A DNA stretch of 64,000 bases from Methyloversatilis sp. (GTDB taxonomy: Bacteria; Pseudomonadota; Gammaproteobacteria; Burkholderiales; Rhodocyclaceae): positions 1 through 64,000 of the forward strand of contig JAGNYW010000009.1 of assembly GCA_017984755.1 (NCBI GenBank). Reading direction: 5' to 3'. The notes under the pieces are model-generated. The model saw only the letters and a list, made by a program, of their open reading frames with translations. It had not been told where the DNA came from and searched no databases. A program made the position numbers and the translations under genes. Below, piece by piece: positions 61,233 to 64,000 of this stretch (the stretch's first letter is position 1; each line of letters begins with the position of its first letter).

Positions 61233-62354
61233 TCAGATGTCGCCTACAGCGAACAGCCGACGGTGCTCGCGCATTGCGTAACGATCGGTCATGCCTGCAA
61301 TGTAGTCGGCAATCGCGCGCGGCTTGTCGTCGCGTGCCATCTCGAGATATTGCGGTGGCAGCAGTCTTGGATCGCCATCGAAGGCGGCAAACAACTCGGT
61401 AATGATGCGCCGCGCCTTCGCCGTCATGCGCAGCACCTGATAGTGACGGTACAGCTCGTCCCGAAGAAACTGCTTGAGGGCGCGCTGTTCAGCTTTCATG
61501 GCATCACTGTACGCAACCAGCACCGGACCGTTTCGCACGTCGGCGACGGACTCAGGCGCAGCATCCGCGATGCGGTCGCGCGTTTCGGCCACCAGATCGA
61601 CGACCTGGGCATTGATCATGCGACGGATGGTTTCGTGAATCAGCCGACGACCGGCAATCTGCGGATATGCGGCATGCACCTCACGCCGAAAGCGTGAGAA
61701 CACAGGCACCTCCTCCAATTGCTCGAGTGAAATCAGGCCTGAACGCAGACCGTCATCGACGTCATGATTGTTGTAGGCAATTTCGTCGGCCAGATTGCAG
61801 ATCTGCGCTTCGAGGGTAGGTTGTGTCCGCTCGATGAAACGCCGTCCGAGCTCACCGAGACCGGCGGCGCGTGCCGGAGAGCAGTGCTTCAGGATGCCTT
61901 CACGCGTCTCGAAGGTCAGATTCAGGCCATCAAAGGCGCCGTAACGCTCCTCGAGAAGATCAACCGTGCGAAGACTCTGGAGATTGTGTTCAAACCCTCC
62001 ATGCTCGCGCATGCACTCATTCAGTGCATCCTGCCCGGCGTGCCCGAACGGCGTGTGACCGAGATCGTGAGACAGCGAGACCGCTTCCGCGAGGTCCTCG
62101 TTCACTCTCAGGGCGCGGGCGATAGAGCGCGCGATCTGCGCCACTTCGATGCTGTGCGTGAGACGGGTTCGGAAAAGATCACCTTCGTGATTCACGAAGA
62201 CCTGAGTCTTGTACTCCAGCCGGCGAAACGCCGTGCTGTGAATGATTCGATCGCGGTCACGCTGGAACTGGCTGCGCTCCGATGGCGCGCCCTCGGCGAT
62301 CCGGCGGCCAAGCGAATTGGCTTCGCGCGCCGCGTATGGCGCAAGTTCAGACAT
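61233..62354 (-). CDS. dgt: Deoxyguanosinetriphosphate triphosphohydrolase-like protein
   Basis: A 373-residue HD-domain enzyme that hydrolyses dNTPs to deoxynucleosides and triphosphate. The metal-binding residues are in [15 protein letters not shown] (about 60-75) and [15 protein letters not shown] (about 95-109), and [13 protein letters not shown] supplies the later Asp. ATG 62354 ([14 protein letters not shown]) is the family-typical start and overlaps aroB by 8 bp. It is part of the conserved betaproteobacterial run aroK-aroB-dgt ahead of gltBD. Confidence 0.93.
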   Translation of the reverse strand: MSELAPYAAREANSLGRRIAEGAPSERSQFQRDRDRIIHSTAFRRLEYKTQVFVNHEGDLFRTRLTHSIEVAQIARSIARALRVNEDLAEAVSLSHDLGHTPFGHAGQDALNECMREHGGFEHNLQSLRTVDLLEERYGAFDGLNLTFETREGILKHCSPARAAGLGELGRRFIERTQPTLEAQICNLADEIAYNNHDVDDGLRSGLISLEQLEEVPVFSRFRREVHAAYPQIAGRRLIHETIRRMINAQVVDLVAETRDRIADAAPESVADVRNGPVLVAYSDAMKAEQRALKQFLRDELYRHYQVLRMTAKARRIITELFAAFDGDPRLLPPQYLEMARDDKPRAIADYIAGMTDRYAMREHRRLFAVGDI

Positions 62355-63435
62355 CGTCACAGCAATGCGTAATGGATGCGGCGATGTCACCCGCAGACGC
62401 TTCGCCCCACACCACAGCATCGCCGATGGCACGCATCAACACCAGCCGTAGCTTGCCCGCCTCGACCTTCTTGTCGTGCGACATGAGTTCCAGATAGCGA
62501 TGGACACCGAGCTTCGGACCGCGAAGCGCCAGACCGGCCGCCTCGTGGATGCGCCTGACGCGCACCACGTCTTCTTCGCTCAACCAGCCCAGACGACGTG
62601 AAAGCTCGGCCGCCATCAAGGTACCTGCCGCCACGGCTTCGCCGTGCAGCCATTCGCCATAACCGAGCCCGGTTTCAATCGCGTGGCCGAACGTGTGGCC
62701 GAGATTGAGCAGGGCCCGCACCCCGGCTTCGGTCTCGTCCTCGATCACCACCTCGGCCTTGTTCCGGCACGAGCGGTCAATTGCGAACTCAAGCGCTTCG
62801 GCCTCACGCGCGAGCAGGCGCGGCATATTGACTTCGAGCCAGTCAAAGAAGGGGCGATCACGAATCAGTCCGTACTTGATTACTTCCGCGAGCCCGGCAC
62901 GCAGTTCGCGATCGGGCAGCGTATCAAGCGTATCGATATCGGCCAGCACCAGTCTCGGCTGATGAAAGGCGCCGATCATGTTCTTGCCCAGCGGATGATT
63001 GATTGCCGTCTTGCCGCCGACGCTCGAATCGACCTGGGAGAGCAGTGTGGTCGGAACCTGGATGAAAGGCACGCCTCGCTGATAGGTCGCCGCGGCGAAA
63101 CCCACCATATCGCCAATCACGCCACCACCGAGGGCGATCAAGGTAGTCGAGCGCTCGACCTTGGCGCCCAGCAGCGCATCGAATATCAGGTTCAGCGTCG
63201 GCCAGTCCTTGTGCGCCTCGCCGTCAGGCAACACGACCAGCTGGTGTGCGACAGCTACCGAATCAAGTGCAGCCAGCACACGCGCTGCGTAGAGCGGCGC
63301 AACGATGTCGTTGCTGATGACGACTGCGCGCTTGCGGCGCAGGGCAGCATCAAAAAGATCTCCGCGGTCAAGCAGACCACGTCCGATGTGGATGTCGTAG
63401 GCCCGCTCGTCCAGCGCGACACTCAGGCTTCGCAT
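62347..63435 (-). CDS. aroB: 3-dehydroquinate synthase
   Basis: A 362-residue NAD- and metal-dependent enzyme converting DAHP to 3-dehydroquinate in aromatic amino acid synthesis. Motifs: [36 protein letters not shown] (about 95-117), [26 protein letters not shown] and [11 protein letters not shown] with metal ligands. Length fits AroB exactly. It overlaps aroK by 13 bp and dgt by 8 bp, so all three are co-translated. Confidence 0.97.
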   Translation of the reverse strand: MRSLSVALDERAYDIHIGRGLLDRGDLFDAALRRKRAVVISNDIVAPLYAARVLAALDSVAVAHQLVVLPDGEAHKDWPTLNLIFDALLGAKVERSTTLIALGGGVIGDMVGFAAATYQRGVPFIQVPTTLLSQVDSSVGGKTAINHPLGKNMIGAFHQPRLVLADIDTLDTLPDRELRAGLAEVIKYGLIRDRPFFDWLEVNMPRLLAREAEALEFAIDRSCRNKAEVVIEDETEAGVRALLNLGHTFGHAIETGLGYGEWLHGEAVAAGTLMAAELSRRLGWLSEEDVVRVRRIHEAAGLALRGPKLGVHRYLELMSHDKKVEAGKLRLVLMRAIGDAVVWGEASAGDIAASITHCCDDV

Positions 63436-63950
63436 CGGCTCAGGTACTCCCGTTCGAGTTGGCGCACAATGGAACTCGGGCTGCCTTGTCCGCTGGCAGC
63501 GACGTAATCGGCCACTTCACGGTAGAGCGGGTCGCGCAGGGCGTGCAACTCGCGCACACGCGCACGCGGATCTTCCACTTGAAGCAGCGGCCGGTTGCGG
63601 TCGCCACGGGTGCGCGACCAGAGTATGTCGGGCGGCACATCCAGATAGACAACCCAACCACCCGCTTTCAGGTTGCGACGATTCTCCGGATCGAGCACAG
63701 CACCGCCGCCGGTTGCCAGAACCAGACCCGTCTCTTGGGAAAGTGCTTCGATGGCTGCACTCTCGCGGCGCCGGAAACCGGCTTCGCCTTCAATTTCGAA
63801 GATGGTCGGAATGCTGACGCCGGTGCGAGCCTCTATCTCGTGATCGCAGTCGACGAAACGCTTCCTGAGGCGCCGCGCAAGTTGGCGGCCGACCGTTGTT
63901 TTGCCGGCACCCATCAGCCCGACGAGAAAGATATTGTTGCTGTGTTCCAC
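63423..63950 (-). CDS. aroK: Shikimate kinase
   Basis: A 175-residue kinase adding the 3-phosphate to shikimate. The P-loop is [15 protein letters not shown] (about 11-25). [11 protein letters not shown] and [13 protein letters not shown] hold substrate-binding residues, and [11 protein letters not shown] is the conserved glycine-rich strand. The start is GTG at 63950, and a TAGAAT element lies seven bases upstream (63963-63958), so the transcript may begin at or almost at the start codon. It is the first gene of the minus-strand run in the window. Confidence 0.95.
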   Translation of the reverse strand: MEHSNNIFLVGLMGAGKTTVGRQLARRLRKRFVDCDHEIEARTGVSIPTIFEIEGEAGFRRRESAAIEALSQETGLVLATGGGAVLDPENRRNLKAGGWVVYLDVPPDILWSRTRGDRNRPLLQVEDPRARVRELHALRDPLYREVADYVAASGQGSPSSIVRQLEREYLSRCEA

Positions 63951-64000
63951 GGGCCGGATTCTAGCAGCGCCCGCCTGTCACGGACGCTGACCCTGCCGAA

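Overview
This 64 kb window is GC-rich (roughly 60-65% by eye), almost entirely coding, and bacterial. Gene content and order point to a betaproteobacterium. Pointers are the runs aroK-aroB-dgt-gltB-gltD and glmU-glmS, a Calvin-subtype class II aldolase in a cbbR-fbp-prk-tkt-gap-pgk-pyk-fba cluster, narXL-narKKGHJI, PEP-CTERM proteins, and an HprK-related kinase with a PqqD-like partner. A Rhodocyclales member similar to Methyloversatilis is my best guess; this is inference from gene content, not from a search.

Layout. 1-4195: pyruvate dehydrogenase operon (3' end of aceE, then aceF and an lpdA carrying its own lipoyl domain). 4445-7575: a tightly overlapping four-gene unit of a Tat-like exported protein of unknown function, a PqqD-like protein, an HprK-related kinase and a nucleotidyltransferase. 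Its function is not established, and I consider it the most interesting system here. 7592-17422: housekeeping genes (rpiA, phoU, a zinc-ribbon/Sel1 membrane protein, yggX, a PAS-GGDEF protein, argA, polyphosphate:AMP phosphotransferase, rsmE, a thioredoxin-like protein, an inositol-monophosphatase-family enzyme). 17435-27908: cbbR diverging from a carbon-fixation/glycolysis cluster that has phosphoribulokinase but no RuBisCO in the window, and whose FBPase has altered active-site motifs. 27938-31480: purC and a large multi-PAS histidine kinase. 31796-45253: nitrate respiration module, comprising the NarX/NarL sensor-regulator pair, two nitrate/nitrite transporters, nitrate reductase NarGHJI and a cytosolic parvulin. 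45408-47848: ubiU-ubiV-ubiT for oxygen-independent ubiquinone synthesis, which fits anaerobic nitrate respiration. 47871-50662: beta-carbonic anhydrase, a small membrane protein and two PEP-CTERM proteins. 50702-63950: glmU-glmS, a DUF4124 protein, and the minus-strand run aroK-aroB-dgt-gltB-gltD.

Regulatory structure that can be read directly includes a LysR-type palindrome before cbbR, and a strong intrinsic terminator with no assigned gene between cbbR and fbp. A perfect NtrC-type site and a sigma-70 promoter lie ahead of gltB, followed by a leader with two competing base-pairing options. A perfect UUCG hairpin precedes narK, and a perfect 17-bp hairpin closes the nar operon. I saw no tRNA, rRNA, CRISPR array, insertion sequence or prophage gene.
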